Origin: Terana coerulea
Taxonomy: Eukaryota > Basidiomycota > Agaricomycetes > Polyporales > Phanerochaetaceae
DNA: 64,000 bases
Assembly (NCBI GenBank): GCA_024811115.1
Contig: JAKOGH010000685.1
Location: 62,001-126,000, forward strand
Reading direction: 5' to 3'
Below, piece by piece: positions 49,795 through 60,995 of the stretch. The notes below the pieces were generated by a model, which saw nothing but the letters and a program-made list of their open reading frames with translations, had not been told where the DNA came from and searched no databases. The translations under genes and the position numbers were made by a program. Position 1 is the stretch's first letter. Each line of letters begins with the position of its first letter.

Positions 49795-52017
49795 ATGGAT
49801 GTCTCGCTCGAGTTCTTAGCAGGCCCTCTCCTGATTACAATTTGCATTGCTCTTATGTGCGTCCTGCAGCTCTGTATACAACTTATAGATGCTGAAGAGC
49901 TCTACTTAGCCTGTTTGGAGTTTTCTCCGCTCAAGTTTACTTCTATTGGCTAAAATACGAAGATGACACCCGCCGCTTCAAGCTCTACGTCCTGTCCATG
50001 TGGTTAGTGCGCAGTGCAGTCTGACATCTATGGCGCACTCACCGTCAACGCCACAGGGTTCTCGAGCTTATACATACCATCTTTTGCATAGATATGCTAT
50101 ACACGTATTTTGTCTTGGGATTGGCCAATCCGGCTAGCATAGGCAGAGTCACGTGGTGAGTTCTGCTGGCCCTCATTGCATATCAGTTCGGGCAGAGCTC
50201 ATTTGCTTGCTCAGGAGCGTGGGGTATGTCTTTCCCTCATCCCGGGTCAATAGCGTTCTGACGGCTTGCATCAACCGAAGGGTACAGTGTATTTGGAGGT
50301 AGTGTGCCCCTCTCTCGTTTCCTTCGCGTGCTCATATACTGGACGCAGATCGCCATCGTAGCTCTGTGTCAAAGGTCGGTGTTATGTGCGTAGCTACTAC
50401 TACGCCGCCCGCACTGACACTGCCTGTGCTAGTTTTTATATCTATCGTATATGGCATTGTGAGTGCTCGTGAAGGATGCGCCACTCTAATAGATCTGAAG
50501 TACGTCCGACAGTGAGCGGGAGGAGCAAGGTGGTGGTCGCAGTACCGGTGAGTGCGATAGAGCTTGCACCGGCATCGCGACCCACGTTAATCATGGGTTT
50601 TGGCTAGGCTTTCACTCTGTTTTGCCGCCTCTGTAAGTCACTGTCTGTGTCGTCTTCACGTATCCTGCTTAGCTCAGGCTCTGGAACGACTTTGCAGGTT
50701 TTGGTATTGGTGAGTTTCTGCCCGCCCGCATCAGAAATCTTCTTGACATACGACTGCTAGGAACTGGGACACTGCTGTATGTGTACTGAAGATAGAGCGG
50801 TGTGGAATGGGGGCTAATAGGTCGCGTAGATATCTCTTTGACTCATGGGGTCAATTTCGTGAGAAGATCGGTCCACTGGTGAGCGGTTATTGTGAACGGC
50901 TGTCTTATACACTGATCCATACCCAGATGACCCTAAACTTTGGGCTTGCGCTCGCCGCCCTGGTTGACCTGATGACTACTGGGCTTATGATATACTACCT
51001 TCGCCGACATAAAAGCAGCTTCCGTCGGTAGGCTTCTATCGGTCTCGTGAGCGTGAGCGCGTGCTGATGCACTCCTAGAACCAACCGGCTCCTGCATACC
51101 CTCATATTCTATACCGTTAACACCGGCGCATTAACGATGTGGATTATTCCGTCAATGCACTTGGTCTGACCTCACTGATCTCGTTTGTAGGGTGTTTTCC
51201 GTCACCACCCTATTCATGGTATGTCCCTTCATGATATTGCGGATGTCGTGTCTATTATTTCTTACGTTCAAGCCCTTCTCGTGCCAGTTCAACCTCATAA
51301 CCTCTAGTCTCATGTTCGCCGGGATGGTGGAGATTGTCAGCAAGCGTAAGTTCCCGCAAACAGCCGGCTACATATGGGCTCATGCGCTTTCTGTTGCAGT
51401 GTACGCAAACTCGGTTCTTGGAATGTGGGTGGCTCTACCTCCTTTTTCATGGGACAGCCGGGCTGACAGATACTCTCGAAACCCAGGATAAACGCACGGC
51501 AACGCTTGAAGAAGCAGTCCATGAAGACTGACGGCATGAAGTCCATCCCGTCGGATATGAGAGCCAACTCCAACTTCGGGTTCGCAGGCAACACCGGGCT
51601 GAATGCTGGATCTCAAGCCCCAGCGGTTGGTGCACCGCTGCAAATCACATGAGACACCCAAAGTGCTGACATTGCCTGTAGAAGAGTTTGGGTATGCACA
51701 TCACCCGGAGCACGGAGGACGACATTGTAAGTCATCTCAACTGGCGAGCGCTGCAGTATTAATACGGAGTCACTGACGAAGCATCACGGCAGGAGCTTGA
51801 GGCCGAGCTCACTGGTACAACTGACAACTCTGACAATGAACGACACCTACTCGTTCCCGTGAACGTGACATCCTCCTTTACTGGATCACTTCGACCAGCA
51901 TCTTCGTCTCCTCATCGCCTCAGCCGTAGAAGTATACGGGCACCGCAGCAGGCACGCATGTGTCTTGTGTCGAACCATCACTATCCAACTCTCCACAAAA
52001 TGTCTTGTCAAGTCTAG
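49795..52017 (+). CDS. DUF6534-type seven-helix membrane protein, copy 2
   Basis: Close paralog of the gene 1.65 kb upstream, with the same exon plan and nearly identical segments: GVFSAQVYFYWLKYEDDTRRF, TIFCIDMLYTYFVLGLANP, NFGLALAALVDLMTTGLMIYYL, FNLITSSLMFAGMVEIVSK and VYANSVLGM-INARQRLKKQSMKTDG. The first intron splits the codon after ALM exactly as in copy 1, which argues for tandem duplication of a complete gene. The C-terminal cytoplasmic tail is longer and diverged (DIELEAELTGTTDNSDNERH and onward), ending at 52017. No frame break was noticed. A sensor or receptor role is inferred only from topology. Confidence 0.75.
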
Positions 52018-52488
52018 CACGCCCCACGTATTGCTTTAGTGACTCCAGAATATATTCACATAATATCAAAAACATCTACACTGGAAAGGCATGCCCCTTC
52101 GAATAATCACGGAGAATGCTGCCGACGCTGCTGGAAGAAGACTGATTCTTATATACACTCTCTGGATTAACTTTTCGTGGGCACGCGTTTTATAGCGACC
52201 AGCGGATCCACAATAAGGAGGAACGAGTATATATTATTGCCAAAGTAGACTGCATCGCCGTGAACGCGAGAGCTACAGAGATGGCTGCGAAATGCCGAAG
52301 AGGTATACTGTATACATAACACGTGTACCTTACAATTGTCTCATTGATCTCCACAGTTACTACAGTCCAATGCCGAGACTTCGCTACATGATAAGGGTCG
52401 AGTATGTGCTGAGAGAACGATAAAATAAGGAGAAACGATGCGATTGGTCGTGAGAGTTCATGATATGTCGTAAATTCGTGCCGGGTCA
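52018..52488. other. intergenic between convergent genes
   Basis: About 0.47 kb containing the 3' ends of the seven-helix gene and the kinase gene. A 99-codon minus-strand open frame directly after the kinase stop was not called, as it has no domain and would lie in the kinase 3' untranslated region. Confidence 0.5.
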
Positions 52489-54646
52489 TTACTTCATTGG
52501 TACGGACAGGTTCTTGTGGTTCTTGACCTTGCCTTGTGGCGATAGGGAGCGATGGGGGCTATCGTGCTGCTGGAACCCGCCTGTGCGGGTAGGCCGCACG
52601 CCGCAGTCCATAGGCGCAACTTCGCCGCACTTGATATGAGCCCTAAGTAAATACGTCAGCACACCCTCCAGACGTTGCCTAAGACGAAGGAAGGCCCACC
52701 TCAGGCCGCAGTCGTCACACTCCAGCAGTGGCTTCCACCCGAGCCGCTTCATACAAATGTCGCATTTGCTCCCTAGTAGCGTGCTGCTGAATAGGAAGTC
52801 CAGCGGGTTCCAGGTCGCCAGCGCATCTCCAGGCGGGAACTTCGTCGGGCTCGCCGCGCCGCTGCGCGGCTCCTCCCGCTTGTTCGGCGTCGCCTCGTTC
52901 ATGTGGGCCGACATGCTCTGGCGCCGTCCGCCCGGTTTGATGAGCGTGAATCGGTGCACGAGTGGGACCGGAACGATGCTCGGGCGCATGGTCGAGCCCT
53001 CGGTTGCGGCCGCAATGCTGATTTCGCTTTCGGAGGCGATGCCGACGTTGGACAGCGCAGAGGCCGAGCTGGCGGTGTGGTACGAGTCGATTGTCATCAG
53101 CGAGTCCGTCGGCGTAGGGCCGTGTGCACCGGTGGCGAGGGGATGGGCCGTCAGATCGTCTGAGCCGTTGGGAACTTGTTTCGGACGGATAGTCAGGATC
53201 GACGACAGGGAGGATACTTCTGGCGTGTGCGCGGTGGGGTGAGATCGAATGACAGTCGTAGAGTAGTCCGACATGATGGAAGACGTGCTGTTGAGTAGTG
53301 GACGGTCACTGTCTTCAGTATGGTCTAATAAACCAAAGGAAAGCGTGGCAGATAGTGTATGTCAGAGATAAGAAGGAATGGAATGGAGATATGACTTACC
53401 AACTGCTGCGTCGCTCCAAGCGCTATGGAATTGAGCTTTGCTTAGGGTAGAGAGCGCTTCCATAAGCTCGCTGTCGCTATCATCGTCACCGCTGGAGTGG
53501 TTTACGGCGCTGTCTTCCGGAACAGATTGCTTGATCTCCCTGCCGACACCCATGCCAAAGCTCGGTATGCGGGGTGCGGCGCCGGGTCTGCGCATGCCGG
53601 TCATGAACTTGACGCTTCCCACGTGCGAGTCGTCCGGTTCGGAGGGACGAGCGAGTATTTCCGCCTCAATTTCGCGGAGGCGGTCTAGGATCGCACGCGT
53701 GGTAGGCCGGTCTTGGGGTTCTTCCGTGACACAGTCCAGACAGAGCTGAATAAAAGCGGGAGGGCATCCAGGACTCGCAAGCTTCTTCAGCTCCTCCGGG
53801 TCGATCGAGAAACTAGGCGCGCTCCTCTTGAAGGTGTGGTCGCCAGCAAGCTTCCTCGCCGCAATCTCGCAGAAGATTACTCCAAGCGAGAATATATCTG
53901 TTGGCAGGTCGAACTCGTTCCCGAGCAATATCTCCGGCGACATATAGGAGTCCGTGCCGCAGAACGTCAGGCGTTTGCTTTCTTCTGCGTTCCGTGCTGC
54001 GATGCGTGCGAAGCCAAAGTCCGTGATCTTGAGTCGTCCGTTCGCGGTAACGAGAAGATTCTCTCCCTTGAGGTCACGATGTATGCACTTTCGTGCGTGA
54101 AGGTAGGCAAGTGCGCGCGCGATGTCGGTCGCGAAGGAGAGACGGAGCCTCCAGGGCAGCGGCTTATTCTTATCATGGATATAGTTTCGTAAGTTGCCGC
54201 TCTCGATGAACTCGGAAATGATGAAAATGCGACCGTCTGGATCAGGTGCACGAGAAAGTCCGAGGTAGAGGACAACGTTTGGGTGCCGGGCCTCTCTACG
54301 CTATTGGTTAGCAGCAGAACAGGAGGCAGGGGGTAGCATACGCACTTCATGAGCCTCCATTCCCGTTCAAAGTACTTGGCCACGTCATACTCGGTCGATG
54401 GGAGAACCTCCTTGATGGCTACGTCGATACCGAGGTACGATCCTAGGCCACAAGGCTTGCATCACTTACAGCGCCGACAAAGCCATGTTACTCACCTTTA
54501 TACACATTCCCGAATGATCCAGCACCAAGCTTCTTCCAGTTACCCTTGATATCCTAGGTCCAGTCACCGTCAGCCTCCGTCCCCCGTTCGACCCTAAAAG
54601 GAGAGCCTACCTCGAAGGGAATGACATCGAAGGCATCAGAATGCAT
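52489..54646 (-). CDS. TKL-type protein kinase with C-terminal C1-like zinc finger
   Basis: The catalytic domain follows a short N terminus (MHSDAFDVIPFED). It shows a glycine loop GAGSFGNVYKG, VAIKE with the ATP lysine, HRDLKGEN, DFGFA, a CGTDSYMSPE activation segment and DIFSLGVIFCEI. All catalytic residues are present, so an active Ser/Thr kinase is expected. The pattern is that of the tyrosine-kinase-like group (LISK/DRK-like). After a Ser-rich region of about 250 residues there is a cysteine/histidine cluster (CDICMKRLGWKPLLECDDCG...HIKCG) resembling a C1 or FYVE-like finger, which may bind lipid or protein. Five or more introns are inferred; the one before RHPNVVLYLGL uses acceptor AATAGCGTAG. 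The start at 54646 is the first Met upstream of the kinase fold. Confidence 0.85.
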
Positions 54647-55908
54647 GTCCCCGCGCGTCTTCAGCCAAACCAGTTGGTGCAGAGAATATCTAGGGTTGGG
54701 ATGAGTGGAAGAGTGACTGAAGACGACCTCGAATGGTACACCGAGGGTGGGTGGAGGAAGAAGTTTCGTGCAGAATTATGGGTGTATTTAAGATGGCGGT
54801 GCCCAACCCTGCTAGCCGCTTTGACTTCCTTTCTTGGGTTAGGCTATCGCTTATGTAATATCTCATACGCGGGATTGCTTACGCGCCCATTGGCTGTGAC
54901 TTGTCCTGCGCGCATTCCTTTGTACACTCTTCCCAAGTCCAAAGGCCGGGAAGTGGCCCACAATCCGGCTTTGTCTCAGAACTCTTGGACAGGTGCAAGT
55001 CAAAGTAGCGCATGTTAAGTCGTTTGTCGTGTTTGCTTCAAGACAGCCGGCGTAGAATATATAATTAGCAACTTCAGCAAACCTGTGGCCCCGAGGTCAT
55101 AACATTGAGTATATTGAGGTGCGTTAGATTCAATTTTTCCTCTTTTTGTGGACCGCTAAATTTTTTTAATTTTTTTTTGCATAGAATACCCTGTGCTTTT
55201 CGAGCCCTGAGGCTTGTCAGATTTGTGAAATACAATCTCTCCGAGCCAGGACACAAATTGCGCACAGCCTCCTCATCGTCACGAGCTGCTTTTCGTCGTC
55301 GCAATCTGGCCGTTGTTGGTGATTGGGACGCCAGAGCTCCTCACCGGGCTCTGCCAGCTTCTATCTAAGTTCCCGGTTTCCGGCCGCGCGATACTCTCGT
55401 GAGTTTCCGAGAGCAGGCTGATGTTGCATCATTCCACCGTCCTGTCTCTTCCGTAGTGCCTTCTGATGGCACTCAACCGCTACCGCCAGATCTCACCACC
55501 GTGGACGCTCAACGATGCCAACAAGATGGGCGGCGAGCTGGAGATGAATCTTTTTTTGTTTGGTCTCCTTGTTTTACGTCCGTCAGGGACATCCCTATGG
55601 TGGATGGATGAATCTATTTGACATGGCTCAGGTGCAGTACCAGTCCAGAACCTCATCTTCAATCTAGCGCTAACCGCTGACTGCTCAAATTCGCACACTT
55701 AGCGAAACTATACGCAACTACCCTTCTATCCTTGCTCTGAGAAGCGTCGGCATAGAACCAGCCACGTTGCGAACTCTACGTACACGCTAGAACCCTGTTG
55801 TCTACCCTACGGGCGATCCGAGGTCGTTTATATAAATAGTGCTAAGTCCATCTCACAAGCAAGCTCTACACTGTCTACCTGAAGCCCATCACCAGCATAG
55901 CTGATAGA
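54647..55908. other. intergenic between divergent genes
   Basis: About 1.26 kb. It contains an A/T-rich stretch with long T runs near 55165-55185, a 22-nt segment (55513-55534) also present upstream of copy C, and the TATA box of copy B. Confidence 0.55.
55829..55836 (+). promoter_or_regulatory. TATA box of adenylation gene copy B
   Basis: TATATAAA lies 73 nt upstream of the start codon at 55909. Assigned by motif and spacing. Confidence 0.5.
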
Positions 55909-58328
55909 ATGACTGCAGATCCAAAGCTACCGCCACTCGATGGATCCATCGCTGATCTTCCCGGCTTCGTTGACTTTCATGCCACAAACAATCCAGACCA
56001 CCCTTGGGCATTGCTCACACCTGAAGAGGGGTCGAACGTAATAACCGTCTCCTTCCGAGAATTTGCGGATGCCACCCATCGTATCGCTTATGCCGTTTGC
56101 CCTGGCGGAGACGCAGTCAATAGAGAAATTGTAGCGGTGGTGGTCAACTGCGATACCGTATTGGATCTCGCCACGTTAGTAGGCTTGACGAGAGCAGGCT
56201 TCACTGTGCGTGCTATCCCTCATCAAACGCGTATGCCTTGGACACTCACGACGATTCTTATAGCCGTTTCCTATGTCCCCGAAAGTCTCACTGCCGGGCT
56301 TGATCAGCCTTCTTGGAAAAACGTCATGCAAACAGATTATTTCTCAAGATACATTCATTTCGATGATGCTAGCGCTCAAAACGCACTTCCATGCGATGGG
56401 CATCACGCTTCAGGTGGACACTCTTCCAGAGCTTCATGCGATTTTTCCAAACTTTGGCACGAGTGTTAACCATGTCAACATCAAGCCATTCCCTGGGTCG
56501 ACCGGCCGCGCGAAATGGAGGACGTAGCATTCTATCTGCACTCGTCTTGGTCCACTGGATACCCAAAGCCTATTTCAATAACGCACGCTTGCTATTTGCA
56601 GTGGTGCCGTAGTTGTGTGTTCAAGCCACTTGTCGGGTTGCCAACGCTTTTTCTAATTCACTGCTCTTCTCAGCGATACTCTCGGAAGGACGGCCTCGTA
56701 ACCTACGTTGGGCGTCCATGCCCCTCTTTCCGTACCACATGACTGGCATCTACATGCAGCTCTGCGCGCCGCTTGTCACCGGTCGGCCAGCCGGATTGTA
56801 TGCCCCTAAGGCGCCCATCGACCCTGTGGTGCCGACTCCTAATGACGTGCTTGCGGCGTGTAAGGTCACAAAATGCACTGCGATAGCCATTGTGCCTATA
56901 TATGTAGAGGTAGCCAACTACCCGCGCTCTCCTTCTTGTGTGGGTATTTATTGTTGTTGACTAGGCATGGTCGAAGTCAGATGAAGACATTGAGGTGCTG
57001 AAGTCGCTGGAGATTTTGGTGAGCTAATCTCTGTTGTACTACTCTTTCATACGATCCTGACGATTCGCAGTGCGTTTCCGGAGGTCCTCTGTCTAAGAAG
57101 ATCGGTGACAGACTCGTCGCCGAAGGCGTTGTTTTGCACGCCCTCTATGGAGGTACCGAGTTTGGTGTTCACACCAAGATCTTCGATCATTCCGACTCGC
57201 AAGACGTCGGCCCCAGGTCAAAACTCGCGAGGATTGGGAATGGTTGACGTTCCCCGATTGGATTAACTGCCGGTGGGAGGGCCAGGGAGACGGAACTTAC
57301 GAGCTTCAGTGCCTGGTGTGTGGTTTGCGGCTCGCTTTCCAAGTATAAGCCATTGACAGGTCCTTGCCGTGTATAAGACTGGCGACGACTATGCTCCAAG
57401 CGTCGTGAACTTACCCGACGTCAAGGGTTACGCCACGAACGACCTCTTCGTGCCTCATCCTACGAAGAAAGGGCTATGGAAAATGTACGCATCGCAGGCT
57501 CTTTCTCCTCTCAGCGCCCATTGATCCCGCGGTGGCGTTGGAAGGAAGGACGATGTCATTGTGCTCAGCCCCGGTAAGCATCTGTATTTTCTGCAGCTCA
57601 GTTACTGAAACCCACCGAGGTGCGAACATCGTGCCTATTCCTCAAGAGGGCGAAATAATACACAGCCCCATGGTGACGGGTGCGATAATGCTCGGTAGTG
57701 GGAAGAGTCGCTGTGGCGTTTTGATCGCGCCACGCCCTGAGCTCAGGGCAGACCCAACGGACTCTGCCTTGGTCAAAGAACTTAGGAGTAAACTCTGGTA
57801 AGTCAGATTGAATGTGCTTGAGTGTTACCCAATGCTCATTGTATGCATGTAGGGACGTCGTGCGGAATGCTAACAAGGTCGCGCCGCATCTGCAGGCCCA
57901 GATAGCGCCAGAGATGATTCTTGTCACAGATACATCTCGGCCCTTGCCTCGTGCGGGAAAGGGTACAATCATCCGTTCGCAAGCTTTGGAGCTGTACGCT
58001 GGCGATATCAATGCACTGTGAGTAGTCTCCTTATTTCCGTGTGTAAGGCAGTCTACCGAAAGACTGCTCATGGCTGACCTTCGTTCGCAGGTATGAAATC
58101 TCCCCACGCCTCGCCTGTGTGCCAGTAGCTCGGTACGCGCATCCGCTTTATATTATAGATCTTGGAGTAGAAGCTGAGATTCGAACACGTCATCTAGGTG
58201 TACCTACAGCTGCCGTTTTGCAATTACATACGCTTACAGTTACACAGTTCAGATGCGGCATAGTAAGTCCACAGTCCGATAAGATATCGACGCGGGCAGT
58301 TAGAAACAATGATTTACCCATGATATAA
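55909..58328 (+). CDS. stand-alone adenylate-forming enzyme (copy B)
   Basis: Paralog of copy A along its length (DGSIADLPGFVDFHATNNPD, SMPLFPYHMTGIYMQLCAPL, YGGTEFGVHT, DWEWLTFPDW) with the same intron positions. It retains the C-terminal PRAGKGTIIR with the catalytic lysine. The phosphate-loop motif reads SSWSTGYPKP, a Gly-to-Trp change at a position normally essential, so activity is doubtful. A missing A in the run 56513-56515 and a missing C in 57211-57214 must be corrected to keep one frame; both are homopolymers. The last exon is uncertain: the in-frame stop is at 58328 but the tail after YEISPR does not resemble copies A or C. No carrier or reductase domain follows. It forms a tandem pair with copy C. 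Confidence 0.7.
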
Positions 58329-58851
58329 AGTGCACAAGGGCGCAGCAAAATCACGGAACTCTATCCACAGGTTCTAGAGCGCATATGCATGTTCTGAACT
58401 CTCGCCTCCCCTTCCCATTACTAAGTACACCTCCTCCGCAGCGATCTCTTTTGGTGTCGACATTCCTTTATGATCCCTCACAGCAGTATCTCACAGCTAC
58501 CGGCCTTTCGTACCGGGGACTCTTATCGCTGAGTTACTCCCGACAAGATGGGCGGCGAGCTGGAGATACATGTGACGGTATGTATGGGCTGCCACACCAA
58601 CCAAGGGCCTCTGATTCGCGGATGGGCACCTGCCGTTTAGGACTTCCGTTTAGGACAAAACAACACATAGTGTTTCATGGTTATTTTCGGCCCCTGACGG
58701 GTCTGTCGGCGCGACGAGCCCTTATATATTCCCTCCTATTCTATCTTCAAACAGACAACAAGGGGAGCCACTTTTCAGCTTCTCTATCCTATAAGTAGGC
58801 AACTTCATTATCACCTGTCGTAGTCAAGAAGTACTGCGCTCAATTGCTAAG
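58329..58851. other. intergenic, promoter region of copy C
   Basis: About 0.5 kb. It includes a segment near 58547-58566 nearly identical to one upstream of copy B (core GATGGGCGGCGAGCTGGAGA) and a TATA box. Confidence 0.55.
58723..58730 (+). promoter_or_regulatory. TATA box of copy C
   Basis: TATATATT lies 122 nt upstream of the start codon at 58852. The gene is a pseudogene, so the site may be a relic. Confidence 0.4.
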
Positions 58852-60012
58852 ATGCCAACAGATCTGACGCTTCCTCCACTTGACGGATCCATCGCTGTCC
58901 TCCCCGACTTCACCGACTTCCACGCAACGCATAACCCGGAACAATCTTGGGCATTACTAGCACCCACCTCAGGGTCTCGCGTGAAGTCTATATCCTTCCA
59001 ACAGTTTGCGCAGGCAACACATCGCGCCGCTTATGCGCTTTGCCCCAATGGGTTACATGCAAACGGCGAAATCATGGCTATTTTGGTCGACTGCGATACT
59101 ATTCTGTACCTAGCCCTCCTAGTTGGCTTGATTAGAGCAGGGTACATTGTGCGTGTCCTTCTTAGCCTTTCATGTGTACTTTGGAAACTGAATGATCACT
59201 GCAGCCGTTCCTCATATCTCCGATAATCACAGCACCTGCTTTAATCAAATTACTCGAAAAGACAGCGTGTAAACGAGTTATGTCCCAAGACGCCAAGCTC
59301 ATTCCGGTTTTATCTGCACTGCATAAGCATTATCGCTCTAGCGGCAGTGATCTTCAGTTCTATGATCTGCCGTCCCTGCAGACTGTGTTCCCAAAATTTG
59401 GAAAGGCAACTGGATATGCAAGAACTGCCGAAATCTCGCCATTTCCAAGCAGCGGCAGAACGCGCTCGATGGAGGAGATTGCTTTCTACCTGCACTCTTC
59501 CGGAGCCACCGAATATCCGAAACCTGTTGCAATAAAGCACATCCAACACTTGCAGTGGTGTCGCAGTCGTATGTTTTAGCCACTTTTGAAATCCCCAGAC
59601 ACTTGATCTGACATGCTGCTCGACACAGCTATCCTTTCAGAGGGACGGCCTCGCGGCTTGCGTTGGGCATCTATGCCCCTTTCTCCCACCCATATTATGT
59701 CGGAAATTCCATATTAGGCTCATGAGCAGGCCGCCTCGAGACGCCCTCGGCATCTGCCTCACGAAGCCTCACAGACGCCAGGTACGATCATGAGCGGCCG
59801 AGAGGAGGGCGCCTGGCTCGAGGTGGCTCGCAATGGCCTCGGGAGACCTGCATGCTCCCTCATGATCATCAAAGTGTTGCAGCAGAGGATGCTTCACTCT
59901 CAGCGGACTATGTATATATTATAGAATTGCTTTTTCAACATTAAAAGTAGCATTAAGGGCATTTTTAACATGTAATTTGCAAAGTGTGAAGTTGTGGACG
60001 AATGGCCAGTGT

Positions 60013-60681
60013 TAGTGTTGCCAAAGTTCAGTTCAGTTCGGTTCGGGTCCATTTTTGTCCGAACCAGAACTAGAACCAAGTGTTTAGCAGCCGAACCTGA
60101 ACCGAACTGAACTGAACCAGTATGAACTGGTTCGGTTGGTTCAGTTCAGGGTTCGAACTGGTTCAAACCATTGAACCATGTGTATATCAGCTTTACTCTG
60201 TCAAATCAGTATAATTGCAATGGTAGATTATAATAGAGTTATATATTGACATCTAGAAGAGTTTGTATAGTGCAAAAGCCTTACATTATGATGTTTTGAA
60301 GCTCAGTGTCTGATAGAGGCTGCCAGTTGCCTTTTTGGCAGCTATTGATGGCATCATATATACACCAAAACATAAGCAGAGTGACATTTGATGCTCAGTT
60401 TACAAGCACAACAATGAAAAAATAGTTTAGACATGCTATAGTAAGTAAGTTCATGTACTTTTCTCTATGAATCCCAGTACAAATACACTACATAACATAT
60501 ATATGGTTCACAGTTCGAACCGGTTCGAACTTGGTTCAGAGCGTGACAGCCATGCCCCGAACCAAGAACCGAACCAAGTTATCTAGAGGCCGAACCAGAA
60601 CCGAACCAAACTGAACCACACGGTTCGGTTCATCGGTTCTGGTTCTGAACCGCCGAACCGAACTGAACTTCGGCAACACTA
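60013..60681. mobile_element. hAT-like MITE nested in the outer transposon
   Basis: The 8-bp direct repeat GCCAGTGT flanks both ends (60005-60012 and 60682-60689), and the termini are TAGTGTTGCC and GGCAACACTA. The inverted repeats extend to 22 bp with one mismatch and continue into runs of GTTCGGTTCG and GGTTCAGTTC-like words. An 8-bp duplication with this kind of terminus is characteristic of hAT elements. The 669-bp body is AT-rich in the middle and encodes no transposase, so mobilisation would need a partner elsewhere. Confidence 0.85.
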
Positions 60682-60925
60682 GCCAGTGTAGTGAGCTCAA
60701 GCACTATAGCCTATGGATGCCCATTTGCTGATGGTTTTTGTGCTCGTGCTTCGACTTACCAGCTCATCCTACTAATAATACACCACATCACTAGCAACCA
60801 GAGTGCAGGAACTCAGAAGTCCGCAGAGGAGTGAGCACAGTGTAACTTTGCAGTCGCAGGAGAAATGCGTAAGTGTGTGAGATGTGGATATAGTTATGGT
60901 CCCTACGTGTATCCATGTGGCTGCC

Positions 60926-60995
60926 TGGCGCAGTGGTTTTGGTGTGACAATAGTAGTGTACTTCACGCGCGTACAATAGTCGTTGGTTCGAATCC
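60926..60995 (+). promoter_or_regulatory. tRNA-like Pol III A and B boxes
   Basis: TGGCGCAGTGG (60926-60936) matches the tRNA A-box and GGTTCGAATCC (60985-60995) is a perfect B-box, 48 nt apart. The surrounding sequence does not fold into a complete tRNA, since no 7-bp acceptor stem was found. This is probably a degenerate tRNA or tRNA-derived SINE-like fragment inside the outer transposon. Confidence 0.5.

Noticed and set aside
49247..52125. 14-nt direct repeat GAATGCTGCCGACG on both sides of the second seven-helix gene
   Set aside because: Too short and without inverted ends; it could be chance or a trace of the duplication, and no further repeat was visible.
52190..52489. 99-codon minus-strand frame directly after the kinase stop
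   Set aside because: No domain, and it overlaps the expected 3' untranslated region of the kinase gene.
58185..58205. Minus-strand TGTTCGAATC near the end of copy B
   Set aside because: Arms do not pair and there is no A-box or acceptor stem, so it is not a tRNA.
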